NCBI RefSeq assembly: GCF_040195635.1
Contig: NZ_JBEFTX010000003.1
Location: forward strand, 310,001 to 374,000
Length of the DNA stretch: 64,000 nt
Direction: 5' to 3'
Source: Thermasporomyces sp040195635
Lineage (GTDB): Bacteria; Actinomycetota; Actinomycetes; Propionibacteriales; Actinopolymorphaceae
The first letter of the stretch is position 1, and each line of letters starts with the position of its first letter. Made by a program: the position numbers and the translations under genes. This document shows, one piece after another, positions 1 to 8,761 of the stretch. The notes under the pieces are model-generated. The model was given only the letters and a program-made list of their open reading frames with translations. It was not told the DNA's origin and ran no database searches.

Positions 1-335
1 ACCGGCACATGGTGTCGGATCTGAAGGCGAACTTCGACGATCCCGACTCGCCCACGGTCGCCGTCGAGTTCACGGGGACGTCGGTCACCTCCGGCCAGGA
101 CGGTGCGGACCTCGACGAGCACGACCGGACAGTGCTGGCCGCGAACCCGCACGTGAAGTTCATGAACAGCCAGCGCGGCTACATTCGCATGACCGTCACC
201 CCGGAGCGCTGCCAGTCCGACCATCTGGTGATGCCGTACGTCTCCACCCCTGGCGCACCGATCAGCACCCGTGCCACCTTCGTCACCGAGGCCGGCAGTC
301 CAGGCCTCCAGCTCGACACCCAGTCCCGGACCTGA
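1..335 (+). CDS. Alkaline phosphatase D (PhoD) family, C-terminal part
   Basis: Only the last 110 or so codons are in the window; the reading frame is open from base 3 and stops with TGA at 333-335. The segment HVKFMNSQRGYIRM followed by SDHLVMPYVSTPG resembles the C-terminal end of the PhoD-type phosphodiesterase/alkaline phosphatase domain, a secreted metal-dependent enzyme that releases phosphate from esters. The catalytic metal-binding residues would lie upstream of the window, so activity cannot be judged. The next gene starts 52 bases downstream on the same strand. Confidence 0.75.
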   Translation, partial: RHMVSDLKANFDDPDSPTVAVEFTGTSVTSGQDGADLDEHDRTVLAANPHVKFMNSQRGYIRMTVTPERCQSDHLVMPYVSTPGAPISTRATFVTEAGSPGLQLDTQSRT

Positions 336-387
336 CGAGGGGTGGCCGGCCGGGACAAGCCGCACCACGAGAGAGGAACTGAGCAGG

Positions 388-1560
388 ATGTCCCGGGACC
401 TTCGGATCCGGCGCGTGACCGTCCGGACCTACGCATGGACGATGCCCGATCTCGGCGTCGACTACAACGGCTTCAACAACGTCTACCAACGGGGAAGCAC
501 CACGCGGCACGCGGGCCACGTCCTCACGATCGAAACCGACGCCGGCATCACCGGAGAGTACGCCGGTGGCAGCGGGGTCGCCTACTCCCAGGTCAACATG
601 GTGGCGTCGTACCTCATCGGCAAGGACGCCTTGACACGCGAGCTGATCTGGAACGACCTGAAACGCGCCCTGCGCAAGCAGGACCGGTTCGGCATCGGGC
701 CGATCGACATCGCACTCTGGGACATCGCCGGCAAGGCCTACGACGCGCCGATCGCGGAGCTCCTCGGCGGCTTCCGGACCAAGCTCCCCGCGTACGCCTC
801 CACCTACCACGGTGACGAGAACGGCGGACTGTCGACACCCGAGGCGTTCGCCGAGTTCGCCGTGCAGTGCCGCGACATGGGCTATCCGGCGTTCAAGATC
901 CACGGCTGGGGCAACGGGCCGATCGCGCGCGAGGTGGCCGCGGTCCTCGCGACCCGTGAGGCGGTCGGCGACGGAATGGACCTGATGATCGACCCGGCCT
1001 GCGAGTACGAAACCTTCGCCGCCGCGCTGAAGGTCGGCCGCGCGTGCGACGAGGCGAACTACTTCTGGTACGAGGACCCGTACAAGGACGGCGGTGTCTC
1101 GTCGTTCGCGCACCGCAAGCTCCGCCAGCTGATTCGCACGCCGCTGCTTCTCGGCGAGCATGTCCGCGGACTCGAACCGCACGTGGACCAGATCGTCGCG
1201 GACGGTACCGACTTCGTACGCGCCGACGCCGACTACGACGGCGGCATCACCGGCGTCATGAAGCTGGCCCACGCCGCGGAGGGATTCGGCCTCGACTGCG
1301 AGATCCACGCACCCGGCGCTGCTCACCGGCACTGCATGGCGGCCATCCGGAACACCAACTACTACGAGCTCGGCCTGGTCGCGCCCGGCCTCGACGCGAA
1401 ACGCAACCATTGCCAGGTGTACGCCGACGGCTACGCAGACGATCTGGATTCCGTCGACGGCGAGGGTTGTGTTCCGGTGCCGACCGGACCCGGCCTGGGC
1501 GTCACGCTCAACTGGGACTGGATTCGCGCGCACGAGACCGGAGTTGTCGTGCACGAATGA
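388..1560 (+). CDS. Enolase-superfamily (mandelate racemase/muconate lactonizing) protein, probable acid-sugar dehydratase
   Basis: A 390-residue protein starting at ATG 388 after GAGAGGAACTGAGCAGG; the open frame extends upstream but overlaps phoD and has no comparable ribosome site. It shows the barrel motifs of the mandelate racemase subgroup: KIH (K170, H172) on the second strand, metal ligands D202 (LMIDPACEY), E229 (WYEDP) and E257 (LLGEH), and H307 in EIHAPG. The K-x-H pattern and the EIHAPGAAHRH segment fit acid-sugar dehydratases better than racemases, but the substrate cannot be read from the sequence. It stands alone, without an adjacent transporter. Confidence 0.85.
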   Translation: MSRDLRIRRVTVRTYAWTMPDLGVDYNGFNNVYQRGSTTRHAGHVLTIETDAGITGEYAGGSGVAYSQVNMVASYLIGKDALTRELIWNDLKRALRKQDRFGIGPIDIALWDIAGKAYDAPIAELLGGFRTKLPAYASTYHGDENGGLSTPEAFAEFAVQCRDMGYPAFKIHGWGNGPIAREVAAVLATREAVGDGMDLMIDPACEYETFAAALKVGRACDEANYFWYEDPYKDGGVSSFAHRKLRQLIRTPLLLGEHVRGLEPHVDQIVADGTDFVRADADYDGGITGVMKLAHAAEGFGLDCEIHAPGAAHRHCMAAIRNTNYYELGLVAPGLDAKRNHCQVYADGYADDLDSVDGEGCVPVPTGPGLGVTLNWDWIRAHETGVVVHE

Positions 1561-1663
1561 GGGCGCAGGCCTTCCCCCGGCGCCCGCCCCTGTGGACAAG
1601 CGAATCGCGCATTGCCCGGCATGCCCTAAGGTGTCGTCCCTGTTTGTCGACAAGGAGGACTAC

Positions 1664-2059
1664 GTGAACGGAACCGATCCGGGCGCCGGTATCAGTCCGG
1701 TCGTAATGATCATCTACCTGGCCATCCTGGTGTTGATGATCGCCTCGATGTGGAAGGTCTACTCCAAGGCGGGACAGTACGGCTGGGCCGCGATCATCCC
1801 CATCTACAACATCTACGTGTTGCTGAAGATCGCCGGACGGCCAGGCTGGTGGACGATTCTGTACTTCGTCCCACTGGTCAACCTCGTCATCTCGATCATC
1901 GTCTCGCTTGATGTGGCGAAGTCGTTCGGCAAGAGCGGCGTCTTCGGCTTCTTCGGACTGTGGCTCTTCGGCATCATCGGCTTCCCGATGCTCGCTTTCG
2001 GCAGCGCGCAGTACCAGGGCCCACAGGTCGCTGGCGCTGGCGCTCACGCCACCGCCTGA
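1664..2059 (+). CDS. Small multi-pass membrane protein, DUF5684-like
   Basis: A 131-residue protein starting at GTG 1664, directly after a strong AAGGAGG at 1652-1658. It has about four hydrophobic segments: MIIYLAILVLMIASMW, the AAIIPIYNIYVLLKIAG region, ILYFVPLVNLVISIIVSL, and FFGLWLFGIIGFPMLAFG. The GWAAIIPIYN and GRPGWW motifs with LxDVAKSFGKS are typical of small actinobacterial membrane proteins of the DUF5684 type, whose function is unknown. The C-terminus is short and Gly/Ala-rich. A hairpin follows 16 bases after the stop. Confidence 0.75.
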   Translation: MNGTDPGAGISPVVMIIYLAILVLMIASMWKVYSKAGQYGWAAIIPIYNIYVLLKIAGRPGWWTILYFVPLVNLVISIIVSLDVAKSFGKSGVFGFFGLWLFGIIGFPMLAFGSAQYQGPQVAGAGAHATA

Positions 2060-2075
2060 ACCACCGGCTCTCACC

Positions 2076-2108
2076 GTGGCCCCGGACCGCACCTGGTTCC
2101 GGGGCCAC
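2076..2108 (+). terminator. GC-rich hairpin terminator
   Basis: Perfect 11-bp arms, GTGGCCCCGGA at 2076-2086 and its complement at 2098-2108, enclose an 11-base loop just after the DUF5684-like gene. There is no U tract, as is usual for actinobacterial hairpins. Confidence 0.6.
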
Positions 2109-2225
2109 ACTCATACTCGGAGCTCCGTTCCACTGATCAACCCTGACGACGCGCCACGCCCCGGCCGGTCCTAGGGTTGTCGCCACAGGGGTGGGAGTTC
2201 TCAGGGGTGGGACGAGTGGGGCAGG

Positions 2226-4034
2226 ATGAGTGAGGACGACCGGCTGATCGCCGGCCGGTATCGCCTGGGCGTACGCATCGGCAGTGGCGGGATGGGTGTC
2301 GTCTGGCAGGCGTACGACGAACGACTCGGACGCACGGTCGCGGTCAAGCGACTGCTGCTGCCGGCCTACCTGGCCGGAGCCGAGGCCGAGGAGGCGAAGC
2401 AGCGCGCGAGGCGCGAGAGTCGCATCGCGGCGCGGATCCAGCATCCGAACGTCATCGCCATCTACGACGTGGTCGAGGACGAGGGCCACACGTGTCTCGT
2501 GATGGAGTACCTCCCCTCGAAGAGCCTGTCGGAGGTCAACGAGGAACGCGGACCTCTTCCGCCGGTTGAGGTGGCGCAGATCGGTGTCCAGGCCGCGAGC
2601 GCGCTCGCCTCCGCGCACGCGGTCGGGGTGGTCCACCGCGACGTCAAGCCGGGCAACGTGTTGCTGGGCGACGGTGACGCTCGCACGGTCAAGATCGTCG
2701 ACTTCGGGATCGCACGGGCGGCGGGCGATGTCACCATCACCATGACCGGGCTGATCTCCGGCACTCCCGCGTTCCTGTCGCCGGAGGTCGCCAAGGGGGA
2801 GAACGCGACGTCCGCGTCCGACGTGTTCTCGCTGGGCGCGACGTTGTACGCCGCGATCGAGGGCGCGCCGCCGTTCGGTCGGCACGACAACGCCATCGCG
2901 CTGCTCCACCGGGTCGCGTCCGGGCAGATCAACCCGCCACGGCAGGCCGGCGTGATGACACCTGTGCTGTTGCGGATGCTCAACCCGAACCCGGCGGGGC
3001 GCCCGAGCATGACCGAAGCCAGCCGGGTGCTGGAGGCCCTCGCATCGAGGGGCGGGGGCACTGCCCGTGACCACACGACACTTCTGCCGCAGGTTCTGCC
3101 CGTCCACCCGTCTCCCGGCGCAACGCCCTCCCCTCCGCCGGTCGGACAGTCCGTCCCTGCTGGCGAGTCCGTGCCTGCTGGCGAGTCGGCGTCGGCAGGC
3201 GATTCGGCCTCGGCAGGCGATTCGACCCCGGCAAGCGAGTCGGTCGAGGAGCCGCCCACGCAGGAGGTCGCACCGGCCGACTCCTCACCGGACGGCGACG
3301 CGGCACCACAAGAGGCTCCCTTCGCGCAGGTGATCTCGGTCGACTGGGGCGAGGCGTCCACGCAGGAGGGACCGGACGCGCCCGTGCCACCGGGCGACAG
3401 GATCGCGCCGGTGCACGTCGGACCCACCGGCCCGCCGACCTCCCGGCGGACGCGGGCCGCAGTCTGGATCGGCGCCCTGGCGTGCGTAGTCGCCCTCGCC
3501 GGCCTCGCCGCCGCGTTCGCGCTGCCTACGTTGTTGGGCATCGGTGACCCGACCGGCGCGCCGACCGGCAAGGCTGATCAGGGGGAGAAGTCCGAGGGTG
3601 CGACACCGGACCCGCGGGCTCGCCGGAGCGAACCGCAGCGGACACCTGACCGCTCTCCCAGCCCCGACACCTCGCCGTCGACCACAGCGAACAATGACCA
3701 GAAAGCCAACAAGCCCAGTCGAAGCGCCAGGGAAACGCTCCTCGCCTACTACCGGTTGATGCCGGACCACCCGAACACCGCCTACACCTGGCTGAGCTCG
3801 CGCTACCGGCAGGCGACCTCCGGCAGTTATGCCAACTACCGGTCGTGGTGGTCCCAGTTCAGGTCCGTGGAAGCGTCGGTGCTCTCCGCCAGCGGCGGCA
3901 ACCCGGCCACCGTGGTCGCGCGGGTGGACTACACCGGGCGCGACGGCCGGCAGTTCAACGAGGTGCACCGCTACACGCTGGTACGCGACGGACGCCGGTG
4001 GCTCATCGACGCATCCACCGTGGTCCGCGGGTAG
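2226..4034 (+). CDS. Membrane-anchored serine/threonine protein kinase (PknB-like) with NTF2-like outer domain
   Basis: A 602-residue Hanks-type kinase. Residues 1-280 form the kinase domain with glycine loop GSGGMGVV (19-26), ATP-binding lysine K41, catalytic HRDVKPGN (137-144) and DFG (159-161). A Pro/Ser/Glu-rich linker follows, with five hexapeptide repeats near 309-338. One transmembrane helix lies near 411-437, then a charged linker. The last 100 residues (ETLLAYYRLMPDHPNTAY onward) resemble an NTF2-like extracellular sensor domain; there are no PASTA repeats. ATG 2226 follows GGGGTGGGACGAG. It appears monocistronic. Ligand and substrates are unknown. Confidence 0.92.
   Translation: MSEDDRLIAGRYRLGVRIGSGGMGVVWQAYDERLGRTVAVKRLLLPAYLAGAEAEEAKQRARRESRIAARIQHPNVIAIYDVVEDEGHTCLVMEYLPSKSLSEVNEERGPLPPVEVAQIGVQAASALASAHAVGVVHRDVKPGNVLLGDGDARTVKIVDFGIARAAGDVTITMTGLISGTPAFLSPEVAKGENATSASDVFSLGATLYAAIEGAPPFGRHDNAIALLHRVASGQINPPRQAGVMTPVLLRMLNPNPAGRPSMTEASRVLEALASRGGGTARDHTTLLPQVLPVHPSPGATPSPPPVGQSVPAGESVPAGESASAGDSASAGDSTPASESVEEPPTQEVAPADSSPDGDAAPQEAPFAQVISVDWGEASTQEGPDAPVPPGDRIAPVHVGPTGPPTSRRTRAAVWIGALACVVALAGLAAAFALPTLLGIGDPTGAPTGKADQGEKSEGATPDPRARRSEPQRTPDRSPSPDTSPSTTANNDQKANKPSRSARETLLAYYRLMPDHPNTAYTWLSSRYRQATSGSYANYRSWWSQFRSVEASVLSASGGNPATVVARVDYTGRDGRQFNEVHRYTLVRDGRRWLIDASTVVRG
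3150..3239 (+). repeat. 18-bp in-frame tandem repeat in kinase linker
   Basis: Five consecutive 18-bp units encode SVPAGE, SVPAGE, SASAGD, SASAGD and STPASE (kinase residues 309-338). Units 1-2 and 3-4 are near-identical at the DNA level, which suggests recent slippage or unequal recombination in the juxtamembrane linker. The acidic Ser-rich units could be autophosphorylation sites, but that is inference. Confidence 0.85.
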
Positions 4035-4121
4035 AACCCGACGGCTGCGTGGCCGGCGAACCACGTGCCGACCTGGCGATCGACGTACGCTCCGGGGAAA
4101 GTCACGATGGGAGGAGGGGTC

Positions 4122-4706
4122 ATGCCAGCATTCACGGTCTCGCCCGAACAGACCCGCTCCGCAGGTGACCCGCGGCGGATCGCGATCATCCTGCCTGGTG
4201 GTGGCTACACCCCTGCCGGACCGCTGCTGCACTTCGCACGGGCGGTGCTCGTTCGCCACGGGTGGACTGTGCAGGAGCTCTGGTGGGACACGCAGGCCTG
4301 GCCCGGCGCGTGGGTAGAGCGGGCAGATCGCGTGTGCGAGTACGCCACATGGGCTCTCGACCAGGAAAGCGCCGAGCGTGCCCTCCTCGTCGGCAAGTCT
4401 CTCGGCACCTTCGCGACCGAGGTGGCGGCCGACCGTGGCCTGCCAGGGATCTGGCTCACTCCTTTGCTCACCGAGCAGCGCGTCGAAGCAGCCCTCGCCC
4501 GCGCGTCCGCTCCCGCTCTCCTGGTCGGTGGAACCGCGGACCCGCTCTGGGACAGTGACGTGGCGAAGCGTGCCGACGTGGACGTGCTGGAGGTCCCGGA
4601 CGCCGACCATGGCATGGAGACCAGGGGCGAACCGGTCCGCTCGGCGGATATTCTCCGGCAGGTGGTCGCGGCGATGGACGCGTTCGTCGCCCGGGGGATT
4701 GGATAG
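4122..4706 (+). CDS. Small alpha/beta hydrolase-fold protein
   Basis: A 194-residue protein. ATG 4122 is preceded by GGAGGAGG (4109-4117), so this start is preferred over the upstream ATG at 4065. The N-terminal IAIILPGGGYTPAGPLLHFA resembles an oxyanion-hole region. GKSLGT (about residues 110-115) stands at the nucleophile-elbow position with Ser as candidate nucleophile. LLVGGTADPLWD carries the candidate acid, and DADHGME the candidate His. This gives an ordered Ser-Asp-His triad in a compact alpha/beta hydrolase. The substrate is unknown. A short gene follows 9 bases downstream. Confidence 0.75.
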   Translation: MPAFTVSPEQTRSAGDPRRIAIILPGGGYTPAGPLLHFARAVLVRHGWTVQELWWDTQAWPGAWVERADRVCEYATWALDQESAERALLVGKSLGTFATEVAADRGLPGIWLTPLLTEQRVEAALARASAPALLVGGTADPLWDSDVAKRADVDVLEVPDADHGMETRGEPVRSADILRQVVAAMDAFVARGIG

Positions 4707-4715
4707 CGTAGGACG

Positions 4716-4967
4716 ATGCCCGATCACGACGACGCCGGATCGCGTCCGCACGTGGGTCCCGTACCTCCCCTCGACCAGGATCGGCTTGTGCTGGGCAAGG
4801 TCGTCGACGACGGAGAGGTCAGCGCCGCCGAGATCGGTTACTACGAAGCGTTCTCGGATCCGCTCGTACGAAAGCTGGACGAGATTCGGCAGCGTCGGGC
4901 CGGGCAGTATCTTCGCCGGATGAGGCGACGGCACCGGACCCAGTCGCACGGCCGTCGAGACCGCTGA
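4716..4967 (+). CDS. Hypothetical small charged protein
   Basis: An 83-residue open frame starting 9 bases after the hydrolase gene, suggesting co-transcription. The middle (GKVVDDGEVSAAEIGYYEAFSDPLVRKLDEIRQRR) is acidic and likely helical; the C-terminal 25 residues are strongly basic (RRMRRRHRTQSHGRRDR). No family is recognised, no membrane segment is visible and the ribosome site (TAGGACG) is weak. It could be a small nucleic-acid-associated protein or a chance frame; position and codon pattern favour a real gene. Confidence 0.5.
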   Translation: MPDHDDAGSRPHVGPVPPLDQDRLVLGKVVDDGEVSAAEIGYYEAFSDPLVRKLDEIRQRRAGQYLRRMRRRHRTQSHGRRDR

Positions 4968-4974
4968 CCCGGCA

Positions 4975-4999
4975 CCCCCGTGGCGTTCACTGACGGGGG
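4975..4999. terminator. Convergent hairpin terminator
   Basis: Arms CCCCCGT (4975-4981) and ACGGGGG (4993-4999) pair perfectly across an 11-base loop, between the convergent 4716-4967 gene and the tetR gene ending at 4987. The right arm overlaps the last codons of tetR. Confidence 0.5.
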
Positions 5000-5559
5000 G
5001 ATCCCGCTCCGTCGAGAAACACGCTGACGGCTGCGGCGCTGACCCGCTCGACCCCTAACTGCTCCCGGATCACGAGTTGGAGCGCCTTTTCCAACAGCCC
5101 GGTGTACATCGCGAAGAGAACGTCTGCCGGAAGGTCGTCGCGAAGGCTGCCGTCGTCGATGCCTCGGCGGAGCAGGTCACGCACGGGCTGGTTGATCCGG
5201 CGATCGAACTCGGCCGCGTCTTCGACGTGCTTCTTCCCGGTCTGCGCGAGGACGGCGTACTTGCTCCCCGCCGCGACGACTCCTCTTGTCAGGCGGGCGA
5301 TTCCCTCCTGCACCGGGGTGGTGTCGAGTTCGGCGTCGGCGATCCGCTCGCCCAATTCCTCGACACCCGCCTCCGCCAATCCCTGCAGGAGTGCGTGTCT
5401 GGTGGGGAAGTAGCGGTAGAGGGTGGCCCGCCCCACGCCCGCGGCCCGCGCGATCTCGGCCATGGGCACCGCCTCGCCGCGCTCAGCGAACGCCACCGCC
5501 GCCGACTCGAGGATCCCGGCGGCGACGTGATCATGCAGGGCGCGACCTTTCTTCACCAT
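4987..5559 (-). CDS. TetR-family transcriptional repressor
   Basis: A 190-residue protein with an N-terminal helix-turn-helix (residues 10-55; MAEIARAAGVGRATLYRYFP is the recognition region) and a C-terminal ligand-binding/dimer domain (VRDLLRRGIDDGSLRDDLPADVLFAMYTGLLEKAL). It is divergent from an aldo/keto reductase gene, with a 110-base gap that contains a perfect inverted repeat at 5609-5626. The usual arrangement would be repression of its own gene and of the reductase, relieved by the reductase substrate or product. The ligand is unknown. Confidence 0.88.
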   Translation of the reverse strand: MVKKGRALHDHVAAGILESAAVAFAERGEAVPMAEIARAAGVGRATLYRYFPTRHALLQGLAEAGVEELGERIADAELDTTPVQEGIARLTRGVVAAGSKYAVLAQTGKKHVEDAAEFDRRINQPVRDLLRRGIDDGSLRDDLPADVLFAMYTGLLEKALQLVIREQLGVERVSAAAVSVFLDGAGSPRQ

Positions 5560-5588
5560 CCCCGGATGTTATCGCGACGTCTCGATTC

Positions 5589-5626
5589 TTGACATCGATG
5601 CCTGTGATTGAGACAGTGATGTCTCA
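5589..5626 (+). promoter_or_regulatory. Probable TetR operator and -35 element
   Basis: TGAGACA (5609-5615) and TGTCTCA (5620-5626) form a perfect 7-bp inverted repeat with a 4-base spacer between the divergent tetR and aldo/keto reductase genes. A TTGACA at 5589-5594 could serve as a -35 for the reductase. A convincing -10 at correct spacing was not found, so the operator is better supported than the promoter. Confidence 0.55.
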
Positions 5627-5669
5627 CGCGAGGTGCTCGCGAACCGCGAAGACGACCAGGGACGTGACT

Positions 5670-6638
5670 ATGGACAAGCGACGGTTGGGTACGACGCAGC
5701 TCGAGATCACGCCCATCGGGCTCGGCTGCATGCAGTTCGCGGGCTCGGGCCTCGTCGAGGGGTTCTATCCAGTCCTCGCCGAGACGGCCGTCCATGCGGT
5801 CGTCCGGGCCGCACTCGATGCGGGGATTTCCTGGTTCGACACGGCCGAGATGTACGGCAGGGGCCGGTCGGAACGCTCACTCACGACCGCCTTGCGCGGG
5901 TGCGGCATCGAACCCGGCGAGGTCGTGATCGCCACCAAGTGGGCACCGCTGGCGCGCACAGCGTCGAGCATCACCCGCACGGTCGACGCCAGGTTGGCAT
6001 CGTTGCAGGGCTTCCCGATCGACCTGCACCAGATCCACATGCCGTACGGAAGTGTGTCCTCCCTGTCCAGGCAGGTGCACGCCATGGCGAAGCTCGCGGA
6101 GGAGAGAAAGGTCTCGGCGGTCGGGGTGAGCAACTTCTCCGCCCGGCAGATGGAGAAGGCCAGTCGACTACTGCGGTCGTACGGAATAACGCTCGCCGCC
6201 AACCAGGTGCAGATCAACCTGCTTCACCGCGATGTCGAACGCAACGGCGTGCTGGAGACCGCTGGCCGGCTCGGCGTGTCGCTGATCGCGTACGCACCAC
6301 TGCGGATGGGCATCCTCACCGGCATGTTCCACGACGATCCGGCCAGGGCGCGGTCGCTTCCCGTCATGCGCCGGATGGCGGTCGGACACGGCAACCGCAA
6401 GCTCGCCCGCACGGCTCCCCTCATCGAGGAGCTCCGCGCGATCGGGAAGGCGCACGGGGCCTCGGCAGGACAGGTGGCACTCAGCTGGCTGATCACCTTC
6501 TACGGCGACACGGTAGTGGCGATCCCGGGCGCCTCGAAGCCCCATCACGCCACGGAGAGTGCAGGTGCGATGGACATCCGGCTCACGCCTACCGAGCTCG
6601 AACGCCTCGACGTGGTGTCCCGTCGCTGCGGGGGATGA
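5670..6638 (+). CDS. Aldo/keto reductase
   Basis: A 322-residue NADPH-dependent oxidoreductase of the (beta/alpha)8 AKR fold. It shows the N-terminal RRLGTTQLEITPIGLGCMQF, the catalytic GISWFDTAEMYGRGRSE region (Asp, Tyr), VIATKW with the catalytic Lys, QIHMPYG in place of the more common HRxD, GVSNFSARQ, and the C-terminal cofactor-binding VVAIPGASKPHHATESAGA. ATG 5670 is chosen; GTG 5664 in the same frame is possible. Divergent TetR control is likely. It could be a sugar-aldehyde or quinone reductase; the substrate is not deducible. Confidence 0.88.
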   Translation: MDKRRLGTTQLEITPIGLGCMQFAGSGLVEGFYPVLAETAVHAVVRAALDAGISWFDTAEMYGRGRSERSLTTALRGCGIEPGEVVIATKWAPLARTASSITRTVDARLASLQGFPIDLHQIHMPYGSVSSLSRQVHAMAKLAEERKVSAVGVSNFSARQMEKASRLLRSYGITLAANQVQINLLHRDVERNGVLETAGRLGVSLIAYAPLRMGILTGMFHDDPARARSLPVMRRMAVGHGNRKLARTAPLIEELRAIGKAHGASAGQVALSWLITFYGDTVVAIPGASKPHHATESAGAMDIRLTPTELERLDVVSRRCGG

Positions 6639-6676
6639 CCGCCCACATCTGCCGAGGCGAGAGGGCCCAGGCGGGA

Positions 6677-8761
6677 TCATCGGGGAGCGAGGGCGGCACC
6701 GCCGGCACCCGCGCCCGCTTCCATCACCTCCGCGTCGACGTCGACGAGCGCCTGCGAGAACTGCGCGTTGTAGAGCCGGGAATACGCCCCCTCGGCCGTG
6801 AGCAGTTCGGCGTGCGTGCCCTGCTCGACGATCTGGCCGTGCTCCATCACGAGGATGAGGTCGGCGTCGCGGATCGTGGACAGCCGGTGCGCGATGACGA
6901 AGCTCGTACGGTCCGACCGCAACGCCGCCATGGCGTGCTGCACCAGCAACTCCGTGCGGGTGTCGACCGAGCTCGTCGCCTCGTCGAGGATGAGCAGCGA
7001 CGGATCGGCGAGGAACGCCCGCGCGATCGTGATCAGCTGCTTCTCGCCCGCGCTGACGTTGCTGCCTTCCTCGTCGATCACGGTGTCGTAGCCGTCGGGC
7101 AGGCTGTGCACGAACCGGTCCACGAACGTCGCCCTGGCGGCGGCGAGGATCTCCTCCTCACTCGCCCCCGGGCGGCCGTACGCGATGTTGTCGCGGATCG
7201 TGCCGTTGAACAGCCAGGTGTCCTGCAGCACCATCCCGATCTCCCCGCGCAGCTCGCTCCGCCGCATCGCGGTGATGTCGACGCCGTCGAGGGTGATCCG
7301 ACCGCCGTCGAGCTCATAGAACCGCATGATCAGGTTGACCAGCGTCGTCTTGCCGGCTCCGGTCGGCCCGACGATCGCGACCGTGTGGCCGGGCTCCGCC
7401 ACCAGGGACAGGTCGTCGATCAACGGGTTGTCGGGTGCGTACCGGAAGGAGATCCGCTCGAACTCCACGCGGCCCCGGCGCACGGTGTCGCGTGCCGGCT
7501 CGGCCGGGTCCGGAGTCTGGTCGTCGGCGTCGAGCAGGTCGAACACCCGCTCTGCCGAGGCGACTCCGGACTGCATGACGTTGGCCATCGACGCGACCTG
7601 CGTGAGCGGCTGGGTGAACTGCCGGGAGTACTGGATGAACGCCTGCACGTCGCCGAGCGTCATCGCACCCGACGCGACCCGCAGGCCGCCGACCACCGCG
7701 ACCACCACGTAGCTGAGGTTCCCGATGAACATCATCGTCGGCATGATGATCCCGGAGATGAACTGCGCCCCGAAGCTCGCCTTGAACAGCTCCTCGTTCT
7801 TGGCGGCGAACGTGGCCTGCACCTCACGGTGGCGGCCGAACACCTTCACCAGCTCGTGCCCCGTGAACGCCTCCTCGATCTGGGCGTTCAGCGTCCCCGT
7901 GTGCGTCCACTGCGCGATGAACTGTTTCTGGGAACGCTTCCCGATCTGCTGGGTGACGAGGACAGACAGCGGCACCGCCACCAGCGCGATCACGGCCAGC
8001 AGCGGTGAGACGACGAACATCATGACCAGGACGCCGATGACCGTCAGCAGCGAGGTGAGCAGCTGGCTCAACGTCTGTTGCAGGCTCTGGGAGATGTTGT
8101 CGATGTCGTTGGTCACCCGGCTCAGCAGCTCACCGCGTGGTTGCTTGTCAAAATACGGAAGGGGCAGCCGGTTGAGCTTGTCCTCGACGTCGGCGCGCAA
8201 CGCCAGCATCGCGTTCTGCACGACGCCGGCCAACAGGTGACCCTGCAACCAGGCAAGCAGGCTCGCGGCAGCGAAGAGCCCCATCGCCAGCAGCAACACC
8301 GCTGCCAACCGGTCGAAGGCGATGCCGGCGCCGGGCACCACATTCATGCCCGAGAGCAGGTTCGCGAACTCGTCGTTCCCGCTCGCGCGTGCGGCCTGCT
8401 CGGCCTGCTCCTGGGTGACTCCGGCCGGAAGCTGCTTGCCGATGACGCCCTCGAAGATGATGTCGGTCGCGTGACCGAGGATCTTGGGTCCGATGACATT
8501 GAACGCCACACTCACGAGGGCGAGGGCCATCACGGCCGCCAGCTGAAGCCGTTGCGGGCGGAGTCGCCCGAGCAGCCGCTTGGCTGACGGTACGAAGTTC
8601 ATCGACTTCTCGGCCGGCATCCCCGCCGCCATCCAGGGCGGCCCACCCGAGCGGGCGCGCTGGCCTGCTTCCGGCAGACGGCCGGGAACCGTCTTGCTTC
8701 CGTTCTCACTCACACCTTCACCGTTCCTCGGCGTACCTGCGTGGGGGCTCCTCGCGCTCAT
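6677..8761 (-). CDS. ABC exporter, fused permease-ATPase (second subunit of a heterodimer)
   Basis: Fused membrane and ATPase half-transporter (type IV exporter, MsbA/LmrA-like) of about 694 residues. Six hydrophobic helices lie in the first half, then Walker A GPTGAGKTT, Q-loop, a signature motif in the degenerate form NVSAGEKQ, Walker B LLILDEATSSVD and a switch His (AHRLST). ATG 8761 lies inside a repeat unit and has an AAAGGGGG site, so it is preferred; GTG 8713 in the same frame (after the repeat) would give a protein 16 residues shorter and may be the ancestral start. It pairs with the gene at 8936-10669, forming a probable heterodimeric drug or lipid exporter under TetR control. Confidence 0.88.
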   Translation of the reverse strand: MSARSPHAGTPRNGEGVSENGSKTVPGRLPEAGQRARSGGPPWMAAGMPAEKSMNFVPSAKRLLGRLRPQRLQLAAVMALALVSVAFNVIGPKILGHATDIIFEGVIGKQLPAGVTQEQAEQAARASGNDEFANLLSGMNVVPGAGIAFDRLAAVLLLAMGLFAAASLLAWLQGHLLAGVVQNAMLALRADVEDKLNRLPLPYFDKQPRGELLSRVTNDIDNISQSLQQTLSQLLTSLLTVIGVLVMMFVVSPLLAVIALVAVPLSVLVTQQIGKRSQKQFIAQWTHTGTLNAQIEEAFTGHELVKVFGRHREVQATFAAKNEELFKASFGAQFISGIIMPTMMFIGNLSYVVVAVVGGLRVASGAMTLGDVQAFIQYSRQFTQPLTQVASMANVMQSGVASAERVFDLLDADDQTPDPAEPARDTVRRGRVEFERISFRYAPDNPLIDDLSLVAEPGHTVAIVGPTGAGKTTLVNLIMRFYELDGGRITLDGVDITAMRRSELRGEIGMVLQDTWLFNGTIRDNIAYGRPGASEEEILAAARATFVDRFVHSLPDGYDTVIDEEGSNVSAGEKQLITIARAFLADPSLLILDEATSSVDTRTELLVQHAMAALRSDRTSFVIAHRLSTIRDADLILVMEHGQIVEQGTHAELLTAEGAYSRLYNAQFSQALVDVDAEVMEAGAGAGGAALAPR

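Noticed and set aside
5633..8008. Plus-strand open frame spanning the aldo/keto reductase and the ABC exporter in other frames
   Set aside because: It is out of frame with the reductase and antisense to the ABC transporter; composition is typical of shadow frames.
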